Part shown: one piece after another, positions 10,370 to 22,004 of the stretch | Layout: every line of letters starts with the position of its first letter | How positions within the stretch are numbered: the stretch's first letter is position 1 | Translations under genes and position numbers: made by a program | From: Ischnura elegans | Lineage: Eukaryota; Arthropoda; Insecta; Odonata; Coenagrionidae | Direction: 5' to 3' | Assembly: GCF_921293095.1 (NCBI RefSeq) | Contig: NC_060258.1 | Span: 1,116,001-1,180,000 of the forward strand | Length of the DNA: 64,000 nt | The notes under the pieces: generated by a model | The model's database searches: none | What the model was told of the DNA's origin: nothing | The model's input: the letters and a program-made list of their open reading frames with translations, nothing else

Positions 10370-10640
10370 GTTCATGCAAAGACATAACTTGCCAATGGTT
10401 TGTAATTCCTATGGCAAATCCATGCAAGTTTATCACTAAAAAGAAAAAAAACATGCAGTGAGTCGTCCTAGCGAGTGACGCCAATAATTCTGTTGATTGA
10501 GACACCGTTGCTATCCTTAATAGTACGAAGGAAGGATGGCGTTCTATATCTCTCTGCTTTGCAGTCTCTTTCTTTGTGTTTCTTCTCGTGATCAGGTCAT
10601 AAGTACGTCGGTAAACGTAAGATTTTTTCACGTCGTCTGA
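10370..10640. repeat. Dispersed repeat family, middle copy
   Basis: 10455-10490 (GAGTCGTCCTAGCGAGTGACG) recurs at 15353-15378. 10530-10620, with GCTTTGCAGT, GTGATCA and GGTAAACGTAA, matches the reverse complement of 14808-14880. The minus-strand frame of 92 codons here is therefore repeat, not a gene. This was the insertion target of the Penelope dimer. Confidence 0.6.
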
Positions 10641-10689
10641 GAAAACATTTTCTCCGAATTAACTAGTAAAATTTTGCACACACTTCGAT

Positions 10690-11450
10690 CTACGCTCCCG
10701 TAAAGAATGGGGTTAGTTTCACAAGACCTCCCTATTCCAAATACGTGATTTTCTTTTAATAATAGATATTTGGTGTTTAGATGACCCATTATCGAATGGA
10801 AAATAATTGTTCCAATATTTTGAAAGGAATGGAAATATAGTAAGTCGAGGTAAAGGTGTTGATATATTCGTCTTGAAATTAGTGAGGACACTATGAAAAA
10901 AGTAATTTTAGAAATTAGGTTAACCTCGATTGTTCGTCACTCTTATCGCCTCCTTCGTTTATAAGAAACAGACTGTAGAGCTATTTTTCTGTACCTCTCT
11001 TACGTATCACCAGAAAGCCTCAGCAATGTCGTCTAAATATTCGAATTATTTTATTTTGAATTCACTCAGGGCCTCCCAAAGTGCACCTTTGTCACTTTTT
11101 TCGATTTTTTAAATTTCACCTATTTCTTGTATTTTTATCACCAGTAAGACCGGTATTTATCTTTTTCATTTTAGCGATTGGTCTTTGTCTCTATGGAGAG
11201 TCTTTGTCTTTATCGACACCTTTATGGACATAAGCCTTGTACCATCTCGATTCAATTTTCAAAAATTCTAACTTACTCGGTATTGTATTATCCACGGCCT
11301 CTTGCATAATACTAATAAAGTTGTTCCATGCTTCGTCTACCCCAAGGTTGAGAGTGGCGTTTTTGAAAAAAGTGAATGAGTTCGAAAAGTGCTGCTTTAA
11401 CCCTTCAAAAATCCGCCTTATAAAATAAATAGACCCTTCTTCTCGACGCA
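10690..11450 (-). pseudogene. LINE remnant B (CR1/Jockey-like), linker and RT
   Basis: On the minus strand, 11395-11240 reads as an AWNNFISIMQEAV...TIPSKLEF linker, typical of the stretch between endonuclease and reverse transcriptase in CR1/Jockey-type LINEs. 11020-10990 gives FW-x-YVREVQKNSS, the NPKxFWxYVR box. 10890-10700 gives SIMGHLNTKYLLLKENHVFG then GRSCETN, the QHGFRxGRSCxT box of the RT. Stops and frameshifts separate these pieces, and sequence between the last two is missing. It is a dead copy lying directly behind the better-preserved copy A on the same strand. Confidence 0.6.
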
Positions 11451-11559
11451 GGTTTTTTTTCCGGACATGTTTGATGTATGATAAGTTTCTCGTAGGTCCT
11501 CGTCTTTACCAACAATTTCAAAGCAATGTTTTTCTTTTACTCATGTAGGTGTTTCATAA

Positions 11560-11800
11560 CTGAGATGACAACAATATGTTCAAAGTATATAAATGAGACA
11601 GACTTAAAAGATAACGATCTGTTATTAAATGGCTGTTCCTTGTCTTCATTTTTGAATATTGGAGTTGCATTGGCAATTTCCAGTCGTTACGTACTTCGTG
11701 TTGCTTGTTGGATTGAATGAATATTGAATGCAAATAGAGAGAAATTTCTGTGGCTACTTCTTTATACACGCGAGAAGGGGTTGCATGTGCATAGAGGTGT
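11560..11800 (-). pseudogene. LINE remnant A, RT start (downstream of mariner)
   Basis: Minus-strand 11790-11700 reads PSRVYKEVATEISLYLHSIF then EVRNDWK. 11675-11600 reads ANATPIFKNEDKEQPFNNRS, a worn version of the A-x-VTPIFKKGDKxxPxNYRPIS opening of a CR1/Jockey-type reverse transcriptase. The order continues that of 12430-13650, with a mariner between them. It is frameshifted. The missing catalytic domain may have been lost where copy B begins. Confidence 0.65.
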
Positions 11801-11809
11801 TTACGAGGG

Positions 11810-12235
11810 ACTTTTTTTCAATCTCCGATGGGCCATGAACAGAAGACGAAATGATTGATTAAAAATTATTTAATTTCTAAATCTTAAGTACAGTTGTGGT
11901 GTCCTTTCGACATAATCGCCTCGGCGATTGAGGAATTGGTCAAGCCTGTGGACAAGCTTTACTATACATTTTCATAGGATGTTGCCGCCAATGACTTACT
12001 ACGAATTTTGTCTTAGCCTTGAAGCTCATCGCCGGTTTGAAAACGCTTTCCTCCTAGCAACTTCTTCGTGTCAGCGTAAAAATGGGAGACGGCTGGTGAC
12101 CAAAAATGCTCAAAAATTGAAATAACTCAAGCAGCTGTTGGGCTGCACTGCATCAGCACTGACATGAGATGACGGACGTTATCATGGATCAGAACACTTC
12201 CAGAAGTCAGTATGTCTCTTCTTTTGTTTTGAATA
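11810..12235 (-). pseudogene. Mariner-like transposase 3' part
   Basis: On the minus strand, LTSGSVLIHDN holds the HDN box (second catalytic Asp) of mariner transposases. Further on come KKLLGGKRFQTGDELQ, a worn VSHWRQHPMKMYSKA, and LDQFLNRRGDYVERTP, matching the LKxxLGGKRFxxDEE ... RWxKCxxxxGDYVE order of the C-terminus. The frames are broken and a piece between the first two boxes is deleted. The tail after the stop (to about 11810) is shared with the copy at 38430-38720 on the plus strand, so both belong to one family. It lies between two halves of LINE copy A and so inserted after it. I could not identify the 5' half or the inverted repeats. Confidence 0.65.
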
Positions 12236-12429
12236 GGAATGGACGTAATATTTCACATTGTTTCACAATCTAGTCATTAAAATAAATTTATTTCATTGGC
12301 AGTAAAGTCAAAACACGTCAATTCTGAAGCCATTGGGCGAGTTTTCTGTTTGTATCTCCGTAGTGCAATCTTGTTTGGAGAATCAATTGAGGCAGTGTAG
12401 TTAGTGCAATTGCTACTAGCCTACTGACA

Positions 12430-13650
12430 ACTTACGGTCAGCTTGTGGCTCGTGACTTGAGCGTGTGGTACGGAGGGCACGCGATTGCCCTTGATTCGCA
12501 GTGCCCACATAGAGGTTGAAAAAGACGCCCTCGTATTTGGAGTTCAATAACTTTTCCATTACGTTCGCATGAATGTCGAGAGGAGGTATCTTTCGAGATG
12601 AAGAGATTGTCAACTGTCTTGGATGAGTTCTCATAAGGGTCGGTGAACATGCTCTTGAAGTAGTAACTTAATAAATTCGCTGTATCGAAAACTATTTTTC
12701 AACACATCTCCATTATCGTTTCTTAGCGAACACACGGTAGATCTTTTACCGTAAACTTACACAACATAAGACCAAAATGCTTTTGGGTTATCCCGTAACT
12801 GCTCTACAAGTGTTATTCCTATAAAAATCGTGAATGCATTCCTTAACTCTTTATTCGTGGCGGCTTTAGACAACTTATACTTTTTTAAATTATGAACTCA
12901 CGTTCATTAGCGGATAAATCCGTGGTCCCTTTCTTCATTTTATCCCGACGATTTATATTACTACTCTAGACCCTATCAAAATCAGCTCCTTCAAAAATGA
13001 AAACTTTCCGTTCTTGTTTTTAAATTTTTAGCGATATTTATAGAAAACGTAGCTGCTATTAATCTATGGACGCTGATTCCCAAGATGGTGTTCACTTTCA
13101 TGTGGTATATTTGTCGCTAATAAATCAAGAATATCTTCTCCTCTGTTAGGAACGGAGGCTTATAGCAATAGGATATGCGATGCAATGCACTTGATGAAAA
13201 AGCGTGCAGTAACGCTTCGCAAATCACTTTATACACCTTTATTTCTCACTAGGAAGGAAGCTAAAGGTCTACCTACCTATCTATGGAAGGTACGTTAAAA
13301 TCTCCACCTACAGTAAAATTTCTTTCAAGATACTTGATACTATTTTATATCGTTTTCAAAATCCAAAATCAATGCCTTATTTTAGTTAAGTAGTCTGTGG
13401 TCCCTTATTGTACGCAGAAAAGAACGACATTTTAAATATTTCGCTTTTGCAGCTTATTCCCCAATGTTATCCTTGTGATCCCTTATACCATAATAATTAG
13501 GCTCTCTCAAAGTATCTTGAACCTATAATCAAGACAGGAGGATGAGGCTTCTTCTTGGTTAGAAGTGATGCGAGGACAAAGCTCTTTTTAGAGCAGCTAC
13601 CGACATTGATTTGCTTTGCTTTCAATCAGTGGCCAACCATATCAATGTAT
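12430..13650 (-). pseudogene. LINE remnant A, APE endonuclease and linker
   Basis: On the minus strand: 13326-13279 gives RNFTVGGDFNVPSID, the GGDFNxPxxD box of an apurinic-type LINE endonuclease. 13145-13111 gives RGEDILDLLATNIPHESE, the ILDLxxTN box. 12900-12840 gives YKLSKAATNKELRNAF. 12800-12771 gives NPKAFWSYV. 12655-12620 gives MFTDP. This is the standard order of a CR1/Jockey-type ORF2 up to the start of the reverse transcriptase, which resumes at 11800 beyond the mariner. Several frameshifts and stops make it non-functional. Upstream to 13650 there is only weak coding-like sequence (FFSAYNKGPQTT). Confidence 0.72.
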
Positions 13651-14055
13651 CAATGATAGCAGACTGAAAAGTACTCAACGGTTCTAATATGGATCCATGG
13701 ACCTCGAGGTTAGCTAACGCTCTCGAGAACAACCCTTTGCTCACGGTCGTTTAAGGAATGTATGATCCAACCTATTATTATAAGATCACACTTTACAATG
13801 AAATAATTAACTCAGGTGAACTAAGGCGCCATGAGATGAGCAGTTTCCTTCACGCAGAAGGTGGCCGAGGGGAACAAATACAGCCATCCCACGTTTAAGG
13901 TTGCTGACATAAAGCCAAGTATTCCTTTTTAATTGCTTTTTTATAAATTTTAGTTGCATTGGCACGATATATCGTACACATGCTTTGCTGTATTCAAGTG
14001 TGGGGATTTTAGGATTACATAGGCTTAATGTGAGACTAATAGGAATCAATATCAA
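13651..14055. other. No recognisable gene
   Basis: An 82-codon minus-strand frame (13807-14055) shows no motif that I know. The stretch separates LINE relics of opposite orientation. Confidence 0.4.
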
Positions 14056-14059
14056 AGCT

Positions 14060-14820
14060 GAATAGAAAGTTTGAATCCAAGCGTGGTGCGATGCTTGGCA
14101 GTTAGAATTAAATTTGGAAAAAATGGGTCGTAATGAATTTCTTGAAGAAGAATAACTTCCTACAACGTAGCTATATAATTCGGGGTACCCAAGTAGAGAC
14201 TGTTGAATCCCTGAAATATCTAGGAGTTAGACTCAATAATGATCTATCGTGGAATAAACATATTCGAGAAATAACCGGTCAAGCTTATTGTAAAATGGGT
14301 TTTGTTAAAAGAATATTAGGAAAGTGCGACGACAAAGTGAGAGAAATTAGCTACTTTTCCCTCGTTAGACCACATTTGGAATACGCTGCCAGTGTTTGGG
14401 ACCCTCATGATTGGAAAATAGGCTAAATCTTTTAGACAAATTCAAAAGCAGTGTCTTTTCTGACAAAGTTAACCATATCTTACGGTCGCCAACATACTAC
14501 GGAAGATCAGATCATATAAATAAAATAAGAGAGATAGATTGTAGAACAGACAGATTCAGAATGTCATTTTTTTCCAGGATCGATAAGAGATTATAACAGC
14601 AGCGATAGAACTCATAAATAGATTGCATGACTTGTGGTGTAGCCAACTAACCTATGTAAAACTTAATGCATGTTTCTTAATTTTATTTTTATTTCTAACA
14701 GCATATAGTAGTATAATTTGTTGCATGTTGGAGTCCAAATGCATGCTGGTTATTGATCACCCCCTGCCAAACACCCTAGAAATGGCTCGCAGGGTATTAT
14801 GTAGATGTTACGTTTACCAA
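14060..14820 (+). pseudogene. CR1-like LINE 3' end with tail
   Basis: Plus strand: WCDAWQLELNLEK at 14080-14125, then, one frame over, KYLGVRLNNDLSWNKHI (from 14209) and LVRPHLEYAASVWDPH (to about 14410). These boxes follow the catalytic palm in CR1/Jockey-type reverse transcriptases. A further shift gives the end of the ORF, to 14596. The 3' UTR ends with CACCCCCTGCCAAACACCCT, then GCTCGCAGGGTAT and a TATGTAGATGT unit. This is the box whose truncated inverted copies sit at 5751-5830 and 6519-6590, and it identifies them as this LINE's tail. The palm, endonuclease and ORF1 are absent (5' truncation). Relation to remnants A and B is plausible but unproven. Confidence 0.72.
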
Positions 14821-14944
14821 CGCACTATGACGTGATCACAAGTAGAAACTAAAAGGAATATACTGCAAAGCAGATAGATGTAGAACCTCTTCTCTTATGC
14901 CCTCTCATCATGCCTGCATGAGCAGTGGGCAAGTTTTTCCTTTG

Positions 14945-15425
14945 CATGAATTGAGAATGCCATTGTTCAGCGTGGAGCGAGAGGCCTTTCCTACCCCACC
15001 CCAAAGTTGCTGGATGCAGCGTTGCCAAGTCAGAAGGGGACTTTTATCGCAGATTGGATAAAATTCTTAAAAATCATCGTAGAAAGACGATCAAAAAACG
15101 CCCGTATTCCTGGTGTGATCAAGAAGACGATAAAGCCAATAAATTGTAGATAGCACTAAAAGAATTGTAAAATGCAAAATGTACTACACGTGGCCCAGAT
15201 GGGTGGGGGCCCTCCCGGTGTTTTGGGTCCATCCCTCGCGAGCTCGGGTCCCCGAAAAGGGTCGGATTAGGCTCAAAGTCGAGGTAGAACCCTCATTAGC
15301 GCGACTGACCGTCGGTCGTCCCCACGAGAGCGACATAAACCAAAAAATGTAATGAGTCATCCTAGCGAGTGACGCCATTAATCCTATTAAAACATTGATA
15401 CACTGATAAATAGACGTTTCAGCCA
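14945..15425 (-). repeat. Dispersed repeat family, copy 2 (inverted)
   Basis: Reverse-complement partner of 6020-6440, with the CACGTGGCCCAGATGG, GGGGGCCCTCCCGGTG and CCCACGAGAGCGAC blocks. The outer part (15345-15425) carries the GTGACGCC box also found at 10470. The stretch AAAAATCATCGTAGAAAGAC is kept exactly. Copies 1 and 2 face each other about 8.5 kb apart, across the Penelope dimer and LINE relics. Confidence 0.7.
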
Positions 15426-15724
15426 CAGTGGGTCTATTTCAGATCGTTCATTGATTCGTTCATTCAGCGTTTCTTCTTTATCATTTTTTTAACGTTCACT
15501 CTCCTCTGGGTCACTTGCTAATAATGCCACAATAGTTCGATGTAAATTGGAAATTATAATATTTTTATGCCGCTGAATCCATTACGCGGTGTCCATATTT
15601 TAAAAATAACCACGCACAGGAAGTGAACCCAACGAGAATTACAACACACTGCCTCAAAGAGAACCACACAGCAGGAATGGTTTGGAGGACCGAAAAACGT
15701 GGTTTCGAACTCCATTGAGAGAAG
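15426..15724. other. No recognisable gene
   Basis: About 300 bp of mixed composition leading to the LTR candidate. The 64-codon minus frame has no recognised motif. Confidence 0.4.
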
Positions 15725-16120
15725 TGTAAGAGACCGGATGCTGGCTCTTCATGTTCCAAAGCACCTGCCTAAGCATCTTACGCTCTCTCCGTTCTTTTCC
15801 TCTGCTTGCACCTTACCTGCACATCCCTCTGGTTTCCGGTCGCTCCTTTCCCACCCATAGGTACTGCAACGTCAGCGACCTACGAGCCTCACACGCCACG
15901 GCGATGGCAAGGAATCGGAGAGGTGAATGCCGATCACGTGGGGACGCCTAAGGTGAACTTGGGAGAGTAAGCAGCTTGGCAGCGGAGAGTCGATCGCGGG
16001 ATGTAGACAGAGCAACATCTACTTGGGGATCAATAAAAGAATGGTGTACATCTCTCAAAATGTTTCAATTCTGTTCTCTTTACTTCCTCTGACGGACCAG
16101 TAGCGGTCGTAAATCTTACA
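15725..16120 (+). mobile_element. Candidate solo LTR (396 bp)
   Basis: It begins TGTAAGAGACCGG and ends GTCGTAAATCTTACA, so TGTAAGA and TCTTACA make a 7-bp terminal inverted repeat starting TG and ending CA, as LTRs do. An AATAAA signal sits near 16031, well placed for a polyadenylation site. The flanks GAAG and AAAG match at 3 of 4 bases, a weak target duplication. Composition is richer in GC than the surroundings. No second LTR or internal coding region is present. Confidence 0.5.
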
Positions 16121-16606
16121 AAAGAGAAAATATCTCGAAGGAGCCGTAGTACATGCTGACTGTTAAGACATACTCGTTGATTACTGCCCGTGAAAGAAGA
16201 AATGCAGATCGAACCACGTGGCCCCTTTGCTTAGGAATAACGAAGCGAATCCAACGCACTGGGGCCTTGAGGTGATGACACACAAGAGAGGGACAAAGCG
16301 AGGACAGTGAGCTAATGAGGAAGATGTAGTGTCTCATGCTAGAGGAGCTGACCCTTCTTGACGTCTCACAAGCAGAGTAGCCGGCAGTTTTCAAGGTGGT
16401 AAAGTTGAAGAAAGGCCCTTAATTATGGGACGAAATTAGTCAAATCGCCAGTATGAAACAGAATTTCATCCAAACAATGCAAACAAATTGAATAAATAAA
16501 ATCACCAAGAAAACCGTATAGAAAATAAACATTATTTCAAAAAACACTGTAATTTGTTATTAGTTCAAATAAAATATTTAAGGGAGAAAAACTTTTTCAT
16601 GAAGAA
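16121..16606. other. No recognisable gene
   Basis: GC-richer up to about 16400, with a 92-codon minus frame of no known family, then AT-rich. No motif is recognised. Confidence 0.4.
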
Positions 16607-16775
16607 TATCAGTAAGCGTTGTCGGTGCGCATCACAGCGTTGAGGGGTCAAATATTCGATGTGAAACATTCTATTGGAAAAAAATACATGAACAAACAGG
16701 CTAGCATTTTCCAGCCACGAGTGGACATCCTTATAAAACGCAGCACCCCTAATTTCGTAGGCAAGACTGTAGTGC
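16607..16775 (-). repeat. Dispersed repeat, inverted partner of 3690-3850
   Basis: The reverse complement shares GGCTGGAAAATGCT, AATATTTGACCCCT and GTGATGCGCACCGA with 3690-3850. Overlapping open frames on both strands are a by-product of this repeat. Confidence 0.6.
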
Positions 16776-17545
16776 ATAACATTCAGGATACGATAGGCAT
16801 TTTATCACTGGTTTCTGTAACCTGGAGTAATATTTCATCACTTCTCTAATAGTTGGTAACATCGATTTAACGTCGACGAGGTCCAAATAAGACGTCTCAC
16901 TAGGCATTCTTTTTTACCTTGTATCATCTTCCGATTTATATTATCAAAGATAAACGCCCTCCTTGTAGCACACGCGGGATAAATTTTGCTACATTCGAGG
17001 CGTGGGAGGGGGAGAAGCGAGCGGGGAGGGGACAGTATCGGCCTGCCGATCTTGTTTCCGTGACGCTGCGTGGGCGCTGGAATATTTTCTTCTCGGACTC
17101 AAATTAGGCATTTTGTGGCTAAACGGTGGCAGATACGTCAAATGCACAAATTTGTTTTTCGAATCATGACCCTCCCCACTAAATTGCATTAGAGCGAGGG
17201 TCAGGGGTTCACCTAGAGGTCTCAAAATTTTCAGGCCTTATTTTTGATTGGTCCCACAACTTCATTTCACTGGGCCATGGATTTGAAAAAAAAATCCATT
17301 TTTCCGATCCGCTCTAATGTGCAGCTCATCGGCGGTTTATTTTTTTACAAATATAACGAGAAAAATGTATGTAGTGGCGAACACATTGATAGTGAGAGGT
17401 CAAGGACTGGCATTATATTCTAGCTCATAGTGTTTTCTTATTTACCCAGATTCTCACTTACCCCTTTCACTGCTGTGAGCGTACCTGGTAAGTTCGCACA
17501 GTAGGCTGCTGTGAACGTACTTTTTCTTCCTCCCTGCCATGCAAA
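16776..17545. other. No recognisable gene
   Basis: Mixed AT-rich sequence with a GC-richer patch at 17000-17100. No family motif or clear repeat end was found. Confidence 0.4.
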
Positions 17546-18090
17546 GCACTTCAAAGGGTCCCTAATACAGGACCCTTTCCTCGACGAGCTCACACTCGCT
17601 GGTACCTCTCTTCGACCCTCTGAGAGGGGGGCCTCCCTCCCCAAAAGTGACCGCTCTGACTGCATTTTGAAAAACCATCAATCCATCCGATCGTCAAAAA
17701 ATGATTGTTTGCATCGCACTCCTGCCAATCAAGTAATCAAGTACGTCTTTGAACCCTGTTTCTGCGACGAAATATAACTATTTTGTTAACTTTGCTAAAA
17801 TGACAATTTTCCGGTGCTCCGCCGCCGATTTTTTGGTAAAGTTAACTAAACTGTCATTTTTCATCGCAGAAACACTGTTTAAAGACGTACTTGATTGCTT
17901 GATTGACAGGAAGGCGATGCAAACAATCATATTTTGATATTCGGATTGATTGATTGATTTTCAATACGCAGTCAGAGCGGTCACTTTTCCACCCACACTG
18001 GTAGGGCCGATGAGACGGTCCTGGGTGGGTTAGCTGGTCGAGGAAAGGGCCCCGGGTTAGCGACCCATCGTTGAAGTACCTGCTCCATGG
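17546..18090. mobile_element. Foldback/MITE element with long inverted arms
   Basis: The left arm (about 17546-17815) and right arm (about 17825-18085) are reverse complements with moderate divergence. Shared blocks are CCCTTTCCTCGAC, AAAGTGACCGCTCTGACTGC, ATGATTGTTTGCATCGC, CAATCAAG, GTACGTCTTT and GTTTCTGCGA. Only a short spacer lies between them, giving a hairpin-like element without transposase. Left-arm sequence recurs alone at 22005-22250. The open frames across it on both strands are repeat, not genes. Confidence 0.75.
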
Positions 18091-20361
18091 TCCCACGAAA
18101 CGCATTTTAACATTTTCGCCGCAAGTGAGAAGGTTTTCAGACATTGAACAGGGTTAATATTATTAAATTGTTTCTCCTGTTATCGTGAGTCCTCTGTAAT
18201 TGGCCTCGTGCTGTTTTTTGTCTGAAATAAATATATAAATATTTTAACGATTTCAATCAAAGCCGTTAGTACCCGATCTACACTTTGTCGGCAATGATGC
18301 TGCCACCATCGGCTTTTTGATTCATCGGCTTTTTTGCAAACTAGACTCTTGAAAATACGATCAGTGGAATTCATCTGCATTTCACGAATCGAGCGGAACC
18401 TAACTCCACTGTTGTTTTGAATTGGATGTCACGCATCCTCCACTTTCGAAGGAGGGATTTGTGAGCAGCATGCTCAACTATTATAATGTTGTTTTAATTA
18501 CTGCGCCATTTTGGGTATTTTTTGCGTGTATGCATAAGGTTTAAAAGCGTGATTACACGATGGATTCTCCCGCCAGAGTAGATGCGTAAACATGTTTACC
18601 GTCAAAATTTCCCCGTGAAAACACACAACCTTAGTATTTAAAAAATTTATGACCTCCAAAGAGAAAAGAGTGTGAAAAAGTTTGGGTAGAATATTCAATC
18701 CAATATAAACAACGGTTATACGACAATTGCGAGAGGAAGATAAAGTAAAAAAACACATCTTTTTAACGGAAATTTAAGAAAGTTTTTATACATCCTTTTC
18801 TATAATTTTTATCGAAAAAATATTGGCACCAATAAATGCAGCGTCTCATTCTAGATTAGACTACAACGTAATCAGTGCAAAGCGCAATATTTATTTTCAT
18901 CCTGCTATTGATAACGCAGCGTTCCTGGCCTTGTGGAGATTAACAGGGGAAACGATTCTACGTAGGAGCCCACACTGTCAACAAGATGTAGAACGCAGAA
19001 TACCCCCCTCGAAAAAATTAAAGGGTAGCAGACACAGGGCCTTTTTGTCTGAGAAATAATATTTGTAGTTGGTCCTCTTTTTATTACGCTGGAAAAGGAG
19101 TTAGAGAATATTATGCCCTCAAAATTTTAATCTATTTAGCAGTATAACTACGTAAAACACTTCTGTTGCTGGTACCATCAAATTTAGTGCAATCTAAGCC
19201 TGTTGAATAAAATTCCACAATTAGGAGCGAAGTATATTCGATGGATTCAGCTAGCAGCTGCATCACTTGGTTCTCTGGCAATGAAAGCGAACACAACCAA
19301 CTCAACAGGACTCGGCTTAATCGTCCGCCATGGATAATTTTGTTCATTATGAATAATTCCACCTCTAACTCACGATTCCAATCATTGGGTACATTTATTA
19401 ATTGAATATGATCACTCGATGAGAGCGTACCGTATGCAACATAACGAAGTCTTTTGTTTGCCTCACTTATGCTCCGTGGTGATCAGATGTGATCAAGACG
19501 TTTCCACGGTCACAAAAATGGGAAACCCCGTGATGTCAGAGCACTCACTTGCTCTATGAGATACGACGACGAGCGCCCAGTGTGGCAGTATTCACCGATT
19601 CTGTTCTTGCAATGAATTGTTCCTTTTGAATGATTTGTTTATAAAATGACACAGCTGCACTGTTTTTGCTCACGTTTGAACAAGTGAGGGAAAAGGTAGT
19701 GTGCTTCTGTCCAGTTGTAAATGGATGGTTCCACCAAGGAATGAATTTGTCTCGCAGCCAAATTGCACTAAAAAGTCAAGAATGCACACTCCAAGTCATC
19801 AATATAAGTTTTCCCTACGATAAAATAATTCTGATATAATCTGACATGACTGGTAGGTGCCAACTCACATTGGGTTTTGTTACAGCGTTTTCTAAGATTT
19901 TCCGAGAATATTACCTTACTTGAACGATTTGCAGTCATATCAGATTCCATTTTGTCAATTTCTAGTAAGTATGCATTGTAAAGTAGGGACAATCTTGGTT
20001 CCATTACATGAGTGCATGCTTTCAGGCAGCTTGAGTGGTCTTGTACCCACAAGGAAAAAGGAATCGCTACAGACATAAAGCGGCAAGAAGCATAATTAAA
20101 ATAATTGTTTAAATGAATAAATTAGGAAATCAGAATGGCAAAATCATATCCCAGCATCCACTTCTTTGCCTTGGGAAGCAGCTGAGGCATAGGGATGCAT
20201 AATCCACAAATGATAAATCATTAACCTCTCATTACTGCCACATGTACCCAGTGACCCACCTCTTAGTTCAATTTGCCACCGTTAAGCGTAATCAGTACGC
20301 GTCCTGAACTTCTGTATCTATGAATTTATCTCTTTCGAGTAGAGTATTTTAACTTAAAACT
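18091..20361. other. No recognisable gene
   Basis: AT-rich sequence. Frames of 66-102 codons occur (for example 18498-18758 and 19768-20076 on minus, 18823-19059 on plus). None shows a recognised motif, a splice-flanked structure or similarity to the other elements here. Confidence 0.4.
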
Positions 20362-20815
20362 AGGGATGGTCGGATCGGATACCTCGGATACAAATATCCG
20401 CGGATACTGCCCTTCATCGGATACATCGGATCGAAAGACGCGAATGACATCGGATCTGGATCCGAAATTTTGAATAATAGCTTCAGTGCCCGTAAGGGTG
20501 GATATAGATTCTATTCACGATTATATCTTCGAATGCGCCGTCGCATTCGATTGTTGTCCTACACATGAACCGTTTTGTTTGAAAGCTCTCGCAGAGGTTA
20601 CGTAGGAGAATTTCAGTCATGGAAAATAAAAAAAGCAAAATACGACTGGCACATAGAGTGACTCTTGCCAAGAGGTTGAGCAATCATCGAGGGAATCTCA
20701 GCGACAGGAATTTGAAAATGCATTTGGATCCGAAAATATCCAATCCGAAAGATCCGGCTCCGAAAATCAAGGATCAGATTCGATTCCGATAAAAATCCTG
20801 GATCCGTCCATCCCT
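20362..20815. mobile_element. hAT-type MITE, GGATCC-rich
   Basis: The left end AGGGATGGTCGGATC is mirrored at the right end by GATCCGTCCATCCCT. Subterminal sequence is packed with GGATC and CGGATA words on both sides, which can pair. The flanking 8-mers TTAAAACT and AAAAAACT agree at 6 of 8 positions, compatible with a worn hAT 8-bp duplication. The 454-bp interior lacks a transposase. The 66-codon minus frame at 20483-20683 is not recognised. Confidence 0.65.
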
Positions 20816-22004
20816 AAAAAACTGATTACATTGTTTTTTTCAAGGAATGTTTTTTCTTTCTAATAAAATGTCATCATGATTTTTACGTGTTCAGGTTTTT
20901 AAAAAAAAAATTTGATGAAATTCTGTTTCAAGCCGGCGAGTTTACCAAGTTGGTCTTCAAAATCACAGCCTTTCTTCAACTGCACTATCTTTTGAACGTC
21001 AAAAAAGGTCCGCTTCTTGAGTTTGAGGTACAATATCTTCCTTAGATGTTCAAAGCCTTATCTATCTTTTCCACGATTCATCAACTAGAGCCAGCCCCAT
21101 GTGAGTTTGGTCCACATCATTATTTCACTCAAGGGGCCATGCGCATCGCTCAGCATTTTTTTTCTGCTATCATGATCAGCAATCAACAAAGATGAACAAT
21201 CTAAACAATCACCATATACCAGGACTCCTTCGACATATTTTCTTGCCTGTTGAAGGGTTCCAATAATATGCATTTCAGTAGTGGAGAGCGGTGCATCTTG
21301 AACCTACGTGTACCTAGGAATTACGATGTTCTCAACAATATGATGTTGGTAAAAGAGATCATCTGAGCAGCACAACAAAACCTCGCCGCAAGAGGTGTCT
21401 TTGTGTTTGTGTTTGTCTGGCAAGTTACACTAGTTATTTTTTTATAAAAGGAAGAATTTCATCCTCAATAAGTATTTATGCTTCACGATTAATGTATTCT
21501 ATTACAATGGTTCACAGTAAGCAATGAAACATAAATTACGTCTTAATGCCACTCTTTTTGGTCATGAGAACATGTGTTTAATTGGAAAGTCAGTTAACGT
21601 ATTAATTTTTGTCAATCAGTTTTTGCAGAAAGGTGCAACGGTGCACCTCGGTCGGAGATTTAGTCTGCACGGGGTACACTCACAATTCCTTCCTGAAGAC
21701 TCCGATAAACTCCAACAGTAGCACTCACATTTTCACTCCAATCACTTTTTCTGGCCTTAAACCAATTTTCTCATCAAAGAAATCATCCAAACAGCACTCG
21801 TAACAATTTACAAATCTCTTATAAATTTTCTGCATTGGAGTTTGTCGTGGAAATGATCGTTATATATTTTGAACAAAATCTCTTACTTAGCTCTAAGTTC
21901 CTTCAAAATCCCTTTTCGTGGGTCCACGTTTTTCCCTTGTATCTCCTGTAATTTTTCCAGCAGTACTCTCCGCGAGAAAATCAACACCTAAAATCTCTTG
22001 CTCG
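20816..22004. other. No recognisable gene
   Basis: AT-rich. Short frames only (60-65 codons). No motif or repeat relationship was seen. Confidence 0.4.

Noticed and set aside
13807..14055. 82-codon minus frame as a gene
   Set aside because: No motif. It sits between LINE relics and contains no recognisable RT or endonuclease box.
17438..18144. Frames of 75-96 codons on both strands with SDRSDC-type words
   Set aside because: They are translations of the two arms of the foldback element and recur at 21893-22219 in the half copy.
20362..20815. Exact 8-bp duplication for the GGATCC-rich MITE
   Set aside because: The flanking 8-mers match at only 6 of 8 positions, so the duplication is treated as worn, not exact.
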